Source: Eutreptiella sp. 'Long Island Sound 2002'
Taxonomy: Eukaryota; Euglenozoa; Euglenophyceae; Eutreptiales; Eutreptiaceae
Reading direction: 5' to 3'
Length of the DNA stretch: 64,000 nt
Assembly (NCBI GenBank): GCA_964036045.1
Contig: OZ038402.1
Coordinates: 3,565,395 to 3,629,394 of the forward strand
In this document: positions 45,473 to 55,434 of the stretch, one piece after another
How the letters are laid out: each line of letters opens with the position of its first letter
Numbering within the stretch: position 1 is the first letter of the stretch
The notes under the pieces: generated by a model
The model's database searches: none
What the model was told of the DNA's origin: nothing
What the model saw: only the letters and a program-made list of their open reading frames with translations
Program-made: the position numbers and the translations under genes

Positions 45473-45677
45473 GTGAGCAACGACAAACACATTTTCGGTG
45501 TGTTGTTTGTTGCACGCCTGCTTGGTGTTTGTTTTTGGTGAGGATTTTTTGTCTCTTTTCTTTGTCTTTCTTTTCTTTTTTTTAACTATTTTTGGACTGG
45601 TTGTCTACCTGCCTCCTTTGGGCAAAGACACGACCCTTATTTGATTTTTAATTTCCACTTTGTATTTCAATTTTTAG

Positions 45678-45694
45678 GGGTGCAACCTTCCATG
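45678..45694 (+). other. Putative 17-nt micro-exon in F
   Basis: Between TTTCAATTTTTAG and GTGAGT. Joined to the preceding exon it continues the frame (EY-GVQPSM). Confidence 0.25.
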
Positions 45695-46551
45695 GTGAGT
45701 TGGTAGATGTTTCTGGGTTTCTATTTCTACATTTCCGTATGGGTGCTATTTTTGTGTTTCCTGCCTTCGGCGGGTGCTGCCCATCTTTGGCGACGATTAG
45801 AGGTACGGTAAACCACCTGCTGTCTAAGGAGCGTGAGGCTCCAAACCCCCAAGCCCTAGGGTGTGCGCGTGATGCGCTTAGAGGTGTGTGAGGCACCCCG
45901 CCCGCGCCGCGTGATGCGGCGATTTTTTTGTGTGGCGTGCGAAGCGCCCAGTCCTTGGGGTTGCGCGATGCTTCCCCCGGACACCCCTCCCTGTGAACGG
46001 TTAGTTTTTCTAGGTTGATTTTTCTCTTCGGAGTGGTGCGTATGTTTCGCCCCGCTCCCTGGCCGTGGTGCGAGATGCACAGGGCCTGGTCTGAGGTATA
46101 TAGTTACTGTGGGTCAGTGAGCAGGGAATGTATGCCCGCTTTTGTATTATATCTTTTGTGACCCTGTGTGTGTTCATGTCAGTTGTGTCATGAGTTGTGA
46201 GTTTTCTTTGTTGTTTGTGTTTCAGTATACTTTTACTTCTTGCTTTAATTCTTTTACATTTCAAAATATTTTGTCTGTGTTGGTCTTTCGCTTTTTCTTG
46301 CAAGTATGTGTGTGCATTTGTGCGTGCGCCAGGTGTGGCAAAGCGTTGGCGTAGGTTTGCGCAGTCCCGCTTGATTCATTTTTGTTATAGATTTTACAAA
46401 TACAGTTACGCGTTTGACAACAGGATACAATGATAAAAATATTTCACGCTGCGTTTCCGTAGGCTTTCGTTTATGTTTTTATACATCGTGCGCATTGGCA
46501 TAGTTGTCGTTTGCGTGTGTGTATTTTACAACCTCTGTGTGTGCTCTGCAG

Positions 46552-46606
46552 GCTGTTCAGGAATCAGAGGTGGGAGTCAGGACTTTCAGTATGGAATTTT
46601 CATCAG
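46552..46606 (+). other. Putative exon in F
   Basis: Between TGTGTGCTCTGCAG and GTATGA. Reads AVQESEVGVRTFSMEFSS, phase-compatible with its neighbours. Confidence 0.3.
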
Positions 46607-46683
46607 GTATGACTAACGATCTGACACGTCGTTTTTTTTTATATGACATGTGTGTTTTCTTTCTATTCTTTTGCTTTGCACAG

Positions 46684-46724
46684 GTGCAAAGAAGTTCAAA
46701 ACAACGAGCGACACAGAACGCGGG
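46684..46724 (+). other. Putative exon in F
   Basis: Between TTTGCTTTGCACAG and GTAGAG. Continues the frame as GAKKFKTTSDTERG. A last exon from 46875 (after CTTGCTCTGCAG) would add TTAPMQTENK and a TGA at 46905. Confidence 0.3.
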
Positions 46725-47496
46725 GTAGAGCACTTCAAGTGTGTTTCTGCTGCTCTGCAGTGTTCGGTCGTTTGTGCGCGAGCGGTTGCTTTGCATCGCT
46801 TTTCTTCGCTTTCGGTTCGCTTTCGCTTCGCTTTTTTCTTCTCTCCTTGTTTCTTTGCCTTGCTTGCTCTGCAGACTACAGCGCCAATGCAGACAGAAAA
46901 CAAGTGAACACAGAAGTCAAAAGTCCGGTTAATCAGGTTAATGTGCTTTAGTACTTTACTTCAGGTTTGAAAAACTTCTGAGAAGTTTTAACATGAGAAA
47001 AAAATTTTATGTGGTGCTGTTACTGTCTGCAGGGTTGCAGGTGCAGGGATACAAATTTTTATTTGTAAATTATTCTAACCTTTTCAGGCAGGTAGAAAAT
47101 TGTTACAGATTTTCTGACAGCCCCCCCCCCCCCGCCTCCTCTACACAAGGTCTAGTGCAGTGCGATGCCTGCTTAGCCATTGCTGCAGGCAGTTAGCTGT
47201 TTGTAGGCAGGTTAGTATTGTAGGGTTGCTGTGCAACTTAGGCCACCCACATTTCTACCCCCACACCCACTCTAACCAGCATGTAGGGCTGCAGTGCACT
47301 CTTGCACTGCAGCACACCACAGTAAATTTTTGTTTGGGGTGTGTGTTTGATTTTTTTTTGTTTGACACCCTGCTCTGGGCTGTCTACAGCAGCTCGGCCC
47401 ACCCCCCCACCCACACTAGTGTAAAGATCTGAGTGTCTATTTTCCTTAGTCAGCCATTTGCTGAGGTAAACCCCAGCCAAAAGCTTTGGAAGGGAG

Positions 47497-47819
47497 TGTA
47501 ATAGGACATGGTGTAAAGATCGCTAACGCGATGGGTCGCGCATGCGCAGCGAGTACGTGCAGCTGCGTAACAGGGAGCACAGCGATATGAAATAGACAAC
47601 CAGAAATAATCTAGGTATTTTGCAGTGCATTTGTGAATTACAACTATTATTATTACAATTACAACTACAGGGAGCAGGATAACATTACGTTTTGGGACAG
47701 TCTTCTGTTGTGTTTGCTGAGGGATACTAAGAGGATGCATGGACTTCAACAATTTGAGTGATTTTGAAAAAGCATTGCAGGATATCGCAAATCAATAACA
47801 GAGGATCAGTACCATTACA
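47497..47819 (+). repeat. Element F 3' LTR
   Basis: Matches the 5' LTR with a handful of substitutions and a short ACAACTATTATTATTACAAT-type expansion near 47640. Preceded by the purine tract GGAAGGGAG (47488-47496). Confidence 0.85.
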
Positions 47820-47821
47820 AA

Positions 47822-48795
47822 TCCTGGTATGCATGTCAGCTTCAATAGATGACACAAAAGAATGACAGAAATGTTATGAGAGCAGTGGGGATACCCAAGA
47901 GGAGGGAGAGAGGACATATGAACCTTCAGCCGCAAAAAATGGCCCCTTAGCACCAGCAGTTGGCGGCCAATGGTACGATGGCATCCCCAAAGAGCCAGGC
48001 ACCATGGGCCCGCATGAGCCAGTGCTCCTCCCCGAGCCAGTGCTCCTCCCCCTGCCGTCACTGTGTGCCGGTGAGCACCATGTGGGACCCCAGGGGGGGC
48101 GGGGTGTGGGGGGTGTGGGGGTGCAAACAGAGTGAGGATTCTGACATCATCAAATGGGGAGTCACATTTTCGGAGCTTCAACAGCGTGCTGTGTGGAAAT
48201 GGTGGTTGGATAGTCTCGCCAACGAAGCTGCTGCCTGATTGCAGAAATGGCCAAAAAAAAAAGGAGAACCATGCTGAGGGAGTGTTTGGCAATGAAATGA
48301 TAATCACGGGTGGTAGATACAATGGCGTCAGTAAAAGCGGCGTCTGACCAGGGTTTTGTCGTTGCAGAAAAACCGCAACGGCAAAAGTCCACAATGTCCG
48401 GTGGCAACATCCCTATCTGCACTATCCTGGTTTGCATGTCAGCTTCAATAGATGACACAAAAGAATGACACAAATGTCATGCGAGCAGTGGGGATACCCA
48501 AGATGAGGGAGACAGGACATATGAACTTTCAGCCGCCAAAAATGGCCACTTAGCACCAGCAGTTAGCGGCCAATGGCATGAGGGCATCCCCAAAGAGCCA
48601 GGCACCATGGGCCCGCATGAGCCAGTTCTCCTCCCGCTGCCGTCACTGTGTGCCGGTGAGCACCATGTGGGTCTCCAGGGGGGGCGGGGTGTGGGGGGGG
48701 GGGGGGGCGCAAACAGAGTGAGGATTCTGAGATCATCAAATGGGGAGTCACATTTTCGGAGCTTCAACAGCGTGCTGTGTGGAAATGGGGGTTGG
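47822..48795. repeat. Two-copy tandem repeat, period about 603 bp
   Basis: 47822-48209 and 48425-48795 are about 90% identical (TCCTGGTWTGCATGTCAGC onward). F is inserted at the edge of the first copy. A G-run in the second copy (48694-48708) is a likely slippage or assembly weak point. No coding evidence. Confidence 0.75.
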
Positions 48796-48838
48796 TGCAA
48801 TGGGTTTTTCCTTGACAGGTACACAGAGTTTACTTTTT

Positions 48839-49397
48839 GACAGATTTTCTTGGATTGTCTTTTGGATTTTTGACGGGATGTTCTGTGACAGGCCGCGCCA
48901 GGATAGAAGCGCGCGCCAGATCCCGCGCCAGATAGTCGCTGACGACAGAAGAAAGATAAAGAGAGAAGTAAACAATAGATGTGTGTGTTGAGTGTACAAA
49001 TAATTTTTCGGCATGCATAAATGTAGATTTATTATATTTTAAGATTTTGTGTCGCATGCCAGCATGTTTCTCCTGCAGGCATGCAAATGGAACACTGTTG
49101 TGGTCTATGACTTACGAAGATGCAGAATGAACTATCATGAATAAAGGTCATAGACCTGCCCTTTTGTGCTCGCAGGGACACCCAGGGAAACGTGGACAAG
49201 GAGACTGGAAAAATTTTGCAGCGAGATTTTGAAGAGCAAAAATCACGTGATAGGATAAAGAGACAAGAACGAGTCCACTTACATTTCATTTGCTTCCGAG
49301 AGTGGGCGACCAAGGCGTCCCACTGACGCGAGCGTGAAAGGGATACACGGTGAACCAGGCATAGCCGAGGCCGAAAGGTACGGAGGAGAAGACGGTG
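48839..49397. other. No feature seen
   Basis: About 560 bp without a recognisable gene or repeat on either strand. Confidence 0.4.
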
Positions 49398-50057
49398 ATG
49401 AGCATCCAGCGACAACGTGAATCGGTGGCGGAGGCAACAATACACCAACTACGGCAACTACGAGCGCCGGACAGTTTGTTGAACGCTGCCACGGAGTGTA
49501 CATGGGTTACGAATGATGAGAACGGAGTACAGCGTCAGTTTGATCTCGTGACGGAACGCTAGAGCTGGAAGATCAATGGTGTTTGGAGGTATGAGCAACC
49601 ACAACAGGCGGCCGCAGTGCCCTTTACGGAACAAGAACTGCGAGTCTTATTGATCATGCGTGAAGTTCACCTGAGAGCGCCGCACTGGGATTCACGGACA
49701 ATGACAAAGGACCAGATCGTGCAAGTTTTGCAGCTCAAAACGGCGCGGAAATGGGATCCAAAGGAGGCGCCGGACGCCACGGTATACAGGGTTTGCGCAG
49801 AGCACGGACCAGAACAAGAGTACAAAACGATGCCATGGACACACGGGCTGGTTGGCAAGGAAGTCATTGAAGCCAAACCTGTTGGATATCAAGGACGTGG
49901 GGATCCAGTATGGGAATATTATGGATTTGATCCGGAAACGCCGGGAGGAGAACCAGAAGGCGGGGAAGAGCTGCGAACAACGCACCGTGGGATCAGGAGA
50001 ACAAGAAAGGCAAAGGAGGAGCGCGTGTCACGGCGTGACATAGGTCAGGAGTTCTGA
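49398..50057 (+). pseudogene. Unrecognised protein-like ORF with one in-frame TAG
   Basis: From ATG 49398 the frame runs MSIQRQRESVAEATIHQL and on to TAG at 49560-49562, then continues without a stop to TGA at 50055-50057 (SWKINGVWRYEQP, FTEQELRVLLIMREVHL, GDPVWEYYGFDPETP, basic C terminus). Composition is protein-like on both sides of the TAG. I do not recognise a family. It could be one gene with a nonsense mutation, a readthrough pair, or the second part alone from a non-ATG or spliced start. Confidence 0.35.
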
Positions 50058-51070
50058 AATGGTACTGGAATTCAGCTTAGTGCACCTCTCCACCCCATCG
50101 CGCACCATTGTTTTTTTACTATTGATTTTTGAGTGATTCTTTTTACCATTTGAGTGTATTGGCACACGACGTGCTCCGGTGAGTCGTCAGGAAAATGTTC
50201 CGGCGCCACTGGGGAACCTGATCCTGGCTGGCGAGTGGTCAGGAGCTTGCTCTGGTGCCGCCGGCAATACCTTTTGTGGGTTGGTCCTGCACACTCCTCC
50301 CCTACACTGGACAGGCCCCCGCCAGCCTGGGGCGCACAGGTTTTGGGGCAAGGGGCGAGCCGAGAGTGTTCAGGGTGGGAACGAGCGCCAACCCCACAGG
50401 GACGCTCGGTGCACTTAAAGTCCTCGAACGACAGCCCTGATGGCTGTCCGGGATGGCATGTATGCGGTGGGGCCACATCGGGTGAGAGGCGGTAGAATTC
50501 CCGCCACGGCTGCCACCGTCAGATGGGAAGGCCATCCTCACACAGAGCATGGTGCAGGCACATGGACCCAGGGAAGCACAAAAAACCACACCCACAACAA
50601 CCGTCAGTGCAGGAGCTGGCTGCAGGACTGGAGGGGGATCCCGCTGCAGGCCGGCCGTCTGGGGCACACACCATTTTTTTTACACTGAGCAAGATCCACA
50701 TGTACAACCTGGTGTGTGGTCAGGAGCTTGCTCCGGCGCCACTGGGCAGCGAACAGGAGGAGACAGGCCACCAACCCACCACGCCCACACCCTGTTTTAG
50801 ACTACGAGTTTTCATAGCCTTTTGGGCTCATAATTTTCCTTGTCTCCAAGACTGCCAATGCCGCTGATTCTTTTGTGCCTTCGCAAAATCTGTAGTATCT
50901 CACGTACAACTGAACTCGATTCCTCCACGACGTTTTTTGCTCTCCGACTGTGCCAAAACTTTTATCAAAATCAAAGTACACCCAGTTGCCTCCTTGGTCC
51001 TCCTCCCTCAACAGTGCATGCATGAACACAACTCCTTCACTCTGGTGTCTTTCTCCTTGTTGTCCGTGGT
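50058..51070. other. Unclassified region with short dispersed repeat
   Basis: No supported gene. A word GTCAGGAGCTTGCTCYGG occurs at 50238-50255 and 50719-50735, with a looser copy at 50186. GGCGCCACTGGG follows two of the three. Confidence 0.4.
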
Positions 51071-51392
51071 TCCTTGGTTGGCTGAGCGATTGTGGGCGGC
51101 GTTGATCGCGGCCCATGGGGGACTTTGCCACCCCCGCACGGAAACATACACCTAGAGTACAAAGGAGTATTTACACCGTGAGTGCGCTGACCAAATCCTA
51201 TAAATTAGATAATAAATAAGTTCCACACAACAATCTTAGAAAACTTGATTTTCCTACAAAATCTCTTCTCTCACTGTTCTGTCTTCTCTCACTCTGATCG
51301 TTACTGTTAGCTGCGCTGATGGTCGCTCGTGCCAGCCCTCTCTTGTCAAGGCCAAGGGCCACACAAGAGGCACATGGCCCCGACCTATTACA
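51071..51392 (-). repeat. Possible solo or partial LTR, minus strand
   Basis: In minus sense a purine tract GTGAAGGGAG precedes TGTAATAGG, the same junction as the F 3' LTR (GGAAGGGAG-TGTAATAGG). 322 bp later the sequence reads CGGACA, a plausible LTR end. Beyond the first nine bases it is not similar to the F LTR, and no partner LTR is in the window. Confidence 0.35.
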
Positions 51393-51469
51393 CTCCCTTC
51401 ACTATCCCAGCACCACGACTCCGCAAGACGGAGTGGGGCGCCTGGATAAGACCTAACAGCGCGTCTCGC

Positions 51470-51532
51470 GCTCTCCCTTCACAGGGCAATGCTCTCCCTT
51501 CACAGAGCAGCGCTCTCCCTTCACAGAGTAGC
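51470..51532. repeat. Three 21-bp tandem repeats
   Basis: GCTCTCCCTTCACAGRGYAR-type units at 51470, 51491 and 51512. Their minus-strand core GTGAAGGGAG equals the purine tract at 51393-51402. Confidence 0.75.
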
Positions 51533-51957
51533 ACTACTCCGCTGACAAATACAGATCCCCCGGCAAAAAGGAGGAACAAACACGGAGGCGTGCTTCGCAC
51601 TCCGTTCACCCTTACAGTTTAATAATATAAACAATTCATATCAGTTCCAAAAGAAATTTCACAGCTGCTAAGCATGCAGGCGCGCCAAGAAACGCCTACA
51701 GACAAACAAAGGCTTATTGAGCCATCTCCTTGCTCTCCTCTGAGAGTTACGCGCGCTCCTTGCCCACACCAAGCGCTGCGCGCGCTTCTTGTTCGCCACT
51801 GAGCGCTGCCCGCGCTCCTTGCTCTCCAACGGACTGCTTGCACTTGTCCAACTCCACTGAGCGCTGCGTGCGCTCCTTGATCCTCGATCACGCCTTCAAC
51901 GCGTTCAATCGCTGAATGCGCTCACTGATCTGCGTGCACGTACCTTTGTTGAACAGT

Positions 51958-52215
51958 TCAGCCGTTGTTCGCCTTCACTGCACAAACTCCTCTGTGAGTT
52001 TTGCGCGGTCCTTCTTTTTGGCGTGGCGGCTTGCCTTGACTGATCAGCTCCTTCAGCTTTTGTAACTCGGCCGCTGCGGCATCTCGTTCACTTCGTAGCC
52101 GCGCCACGGTCTTTTCTAGCTCCTGTACTGCTTGCCGCTTGTCATCGCGCTCGCCACGGAGTCTTTGCGCTTCGTGTGACTCCTCGTCTCGCTCCGAGCG
52201 AAGCCTTGCAGCTCC
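51958..52215 (-). pseudogene. Coiled-coil ORF remnant, minus strand
   Basis: An open frame of about 85 codons without ATG, ending TGA at 51958. It is rich in Arg/Glu with heptad character (EAQRLRGERDDKRQAV, ELEKTVARLRSERDAAA, LQKLKELIS). Similar charged helix appears in pieces at 51740-51860. It resembles in style, not evidently in sequence, the F ORF, and lies about 70 bp downstream of the putative LTR 52287-52614. Confidence 0.4.
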
Positions 52216-52286
52216 TTAGCAGCGGCAATCTTCACACGCTGAGCATGGCATGCTCCTTGGTCACTACAGAAACGGACTGGCCAGCT

Positions 52287-52614
52287 TGTAATAACACCGT
52301 TGTGTTTATGTCCATCTTTCCCCGCTTTGTAACCAAGAACCACACCTTATGCTGAAATCCGGACGTGCACAGGAACTGCAGAAGACCTTGATATTGTCAA
52401 TCCTTGATAACAGTATCACTACATGATAAGCTGGCAGTTCCTGTGCACAAACAATAATAAAATATTGACGAAATAATAAAATCCATACACATTTCATTAT
52501 TCAAACATTTCAACATGCGATGTGCGCGCGATGCGTGATCTGTAATCTGATCTCGCGATGTTCAGCGCATGCACGCCAGCACTGCCAGTGGCAATCCCAT
52601 TACACACCCCCCCC
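52287..52614 (-). repeat. Possible LTR of a small minus-strand element
   Basis: TGTAATGGG...GTTATTACA, 328 bp, close to the F LTR in length and end sequence. Followed at the expected distance by the coiled-coil remnant. No second copy in the window, so it is a solo LTR or an unrelated stretch. Confidence 0.35.
52365..52448. other. 84-nt near-perfect hairpin
   Basis: Arms GTGCACAGGAACTGC (52365-52379) and GCAGTTCCTGTGCAC (52434-52448) are perfect complements. Inner arms TGATATTGT and ACAGTATCA also pair, with one G-T. It could be a foldback element or a small-RNA precursor. Confidence 0.55.
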
Positions 52615-53269
52615 CCACAGCGTCGAGGTAAATGCACTGTTTCGTATTTCTTGCATATCGTTTGTTTCCCCTCGCCTTTCTTCAGGATTTTGCACTGTCC
52701 TGCGGAAATTGAACCCCCCCTACGTTTCTTTACTACACCTACCACGCAGGGATCACAAGGAATGACTGAAGGGAATGCACGGCATGCGGCAGCAGACAAC
52801 ACCGGGGTGCGAACGCGCCTGTGTACCACACGCCAATGGTATGCTACACAATGCCAGTGGAGAAACCATAGGAGAAGGCCAACCCCCCCTCCCCCTGCGG
52901 ATGTGAGGTGCCTGTTGTTGTTGCGATAGTTTGTAATGTACCCTTGTGTGTTCTGTTGCAGATCTCCAGCAAGCCCTAAGGGGCCCAAGGGGGCAACAAG
53001 CCAGCAAGGCACACCAAACCCCCAAGAGCCGAAGATGAGGAGTGAAGTCCAGCTCAGCACCAACGCAAGAGACCAAGAGCAGAAGTAATATAATTGAAGA
53101 GCCCGCCACGTGTACATACTAAGTGGGTTGGCGTGACACTGTAGAGTGCAGATTGACAAAACAAATCATGCTGCTTGGTTGGACTTGTGTCTGGTTGCAC
53201 AGGGGCAGAGGACAGGCTCCAGACCCCCCCCTATGACAATAAAGACAGCCCGGGTGCGGACACTGCAGG
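52615..53269. other. Spacer left of element C
   Basis: No supported gene. A C-run at 52617-52626 and a good 3' splice-site word TGTGTGTTCTGTTGCAG ending at 52961. The last five bases GCAGG should be the C target duplication if the other copy lies just past the window. Confidence 0.4.
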
Positions 53270-53802
53270 TGAAAGTGCTGCCCTAGGTCGTGGATGGTGC
53301 CGGAGGGCTCAGGGCTGGCAAGACCAGGGGGGCAGGCACGCGAGGAGTCGACCCGAACGCTGCTGTTGGGGGCAGAACCGGATATACGGGCACCAACGGA
53401 GGCAAGGGCGGCGACAACGGAGGCAAGATCCATGCTGATTGTTATCCGGCAAAAAATCCCAGTCTATGAAGAAAATTGATGCGGATATTCCTAAGTACAT
53501 CTGAGTGTCCATATCTATCAGAAAAGATTTATAAAAATCCGATTGTGAAAAAATATTTGGCCCATTTGGCTCACCGGGCGCGTCAGCGGCAATTGGCGAT
53601 TCCGGGTAAATGATCGGAACGCGGCGGATTTACGATGAATGGACCGCGGAATCAGATCCGGCACATCAGAAATATATAGGTCTGATCCTGAGACTGAGCT
53701 GCGGGGCGGCGATTCCGCCAAAGCAGAGAAAATGGCCAAAATGTAGCCAATCTGGGGCAGATCTGCGAAAATCTGAGCACATGGGGGTTAGCCGCACTTA
53801 CA
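53270..53802 (-). repeat. Element C 3' LTR (533 bp)
   Basis: TGTAAGTGCGGC...GCACTTTCA in minus sense. Includes a copy of the gag start (MDLASVVAAL at 53433), which runs out of the LTR into flanking DNA. Confidence 0.9.
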
Positions 53803-53816
53803 CTCCCCCTCCAAAA
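53803..53816 (-). other. Element C polypurine tract
   Basis: Minus-strand TTTTGGAGGGGGAG directly before the LTR start TGTAAG. Confidence 0.8.
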
Positions 53817-55434
53817 ACACACTGGGGTGTGTCTCTACGTCAAAGAAGAACGTAGTGCGGCTAAGTCCCAGAAAAAAATAGAAATGTAGCCTCGATGGGG
53901 CGAAATCTGCTTGATCTGACCTGATTTGGGCTGAATTGGCACTGAATCAGGATGGATGAACCTGAAATGAGACAGAATGAGGAGTGACGAACAGTCCTCC
54001 GGGCAGTAAAACATTAGGTTAAGGGCTAAAAAGCATGTAAACGTATCGAGAATCGATACCAAACCATGCCCTGGTTGAGAATGAGGTAGATTATTGGTGG
54101 ATTGAGTGGGAGAATCAAGAAATGGAGTGACATCTCGGCGCTCTGGCACAGTTTAGCTGTCGCGGGCACGCTACGGTGTCCTCCACGTACTTCACATCGT
54201 GTTACTCCCGCTTTTCTCGTTCTGAAAAGTGCTGCATGTGCCTCAGATTTGGCGCATCTGGTGGATGATCACAAGATTCAGCAAGATTGAGAATCAATTT
54301 GAGCAGAGATGAAGGAGATGAAACAATCACAGAGAGGGAAAACAAATACAAATGTAGTCTGCAGGCCCTAAGTGAACAGAAAAACATCAGCGTCAACGAA
54401 GTTAGGCAAAGCCGTAAACAGATCTTCGAGGAATGAGAGGAGATGACAAGGAAATCAACCTAAACTGTCCTAAAATGAGCAAATTCCCTAAGATGAAGGT
54501 GAAATGAAGCGGAATGTCTAGAACTGAAACTACTAACACCTTCGTTTAGACTAGAGTTAATATATATTGTCGTTTATTCAGCTGAATTGTGCTTTCCGGC
54601 ACGTTGGTTCGCGAGCATTCAACAGATTCCATGAAAATGTGGATCATGTGATGATGCATCATGATGGGACATGATGGCCCTGGATCCTTGGCACGTAACG
54701 CGCCGAAGGTTCGCTGAAGTCGCTTTACTGACAGTATATAACTGAGAGACACCGAATAGTCCTTTATTTACAGTGGCGGCGGTGTCAATCGACTTGGACA
54801 AGGCCCATCTTTCGATTGAGTCCCACAAGACACTTGGATTCACCATTTTCGACAGTTTCAGGTCGGATTGAGCTCACATTGGCGTGTGCCAAAAATACAC
54901 CGAAGCTTACGGACCTCAGAGGTTGCTGTTAGAAGTCCCTAGAGCTCCTATATGAAGGTTGTCTGAACAATTGACGTCGGGGTTTTGCGCAACAGTGGCA
55001 GAATGATGGACAAACCTGAGGAATTCAAGGTAAATTCAAGGAATCTGGATCTGAATCTGGACTTTGGCTTCAGCATCACGGCAAATGAAGGTAAGATCTG
55101 AGTTCTACTACAGGGGGTGCCTGTAGGGGTGAATGTCGCTGGCCAGCGTTTTTACTATGTACATTTGCTTCCATCTGCACGAGTAGCCAAATTCCAAAGA
55201 TGCACAGACCAACAGAGACAAGATTACCCCGGATCTGCCTGAATTAAGCCTGAGTTTGGTTTTTTCTGGACACGGCAGCACACTCCGTGGCTTTCGGCAG
55301 CGTATCTACGCCTTGTCTGCCGAACGGAGACCAAAGAAAAGTTGTTTGACGTCAAATTATCAAACATTCGCAGTTCTCCACATCATGTCGTAATCAGGAA
55401 GAATGAACAGTGGATTGAGCAGAATGTGGTTTTT
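53817..55434 (-). other. Element C 3' non-coding region
   Basis: 1.6 kb between pol and PPT without a supported gene or similarity to the A/B 3' region. Confidence 0.6.

Larger units (their letters stand above)
44419..47819 (+). mobile_element. Element F: non-autonomous LTR retrotransposon (3.4 kb)
   Basis: LTRs 44419-44724 (306 bp) and 47497-47819 (323 bp), TGTAATAGG...CATTACA, flanked by AATC. A purine tract GGAAGGGAG precedes the right LTR, giving plus orientation. No gag-pol. It carries a coiled-coil ORF (44770-45246) and, further down, a chain of short putative exons with GT-AG borders (45430-46907). The LTRs differ by several substitutions and a small expansion, so F is older than E. 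Confidence 0.85.

Noticed and set aside
51470-51532. CRISPR-like array
   Set aside because: Repeats are directly abutting with no spacers, in a eukaryotic retroelement context.
51071-52614. One complete small LTR element from 52614 down to 51071
   Set aside because: The two candidate LTRs are not similar to each other beyond the first six bases, so they cannot be a pair.
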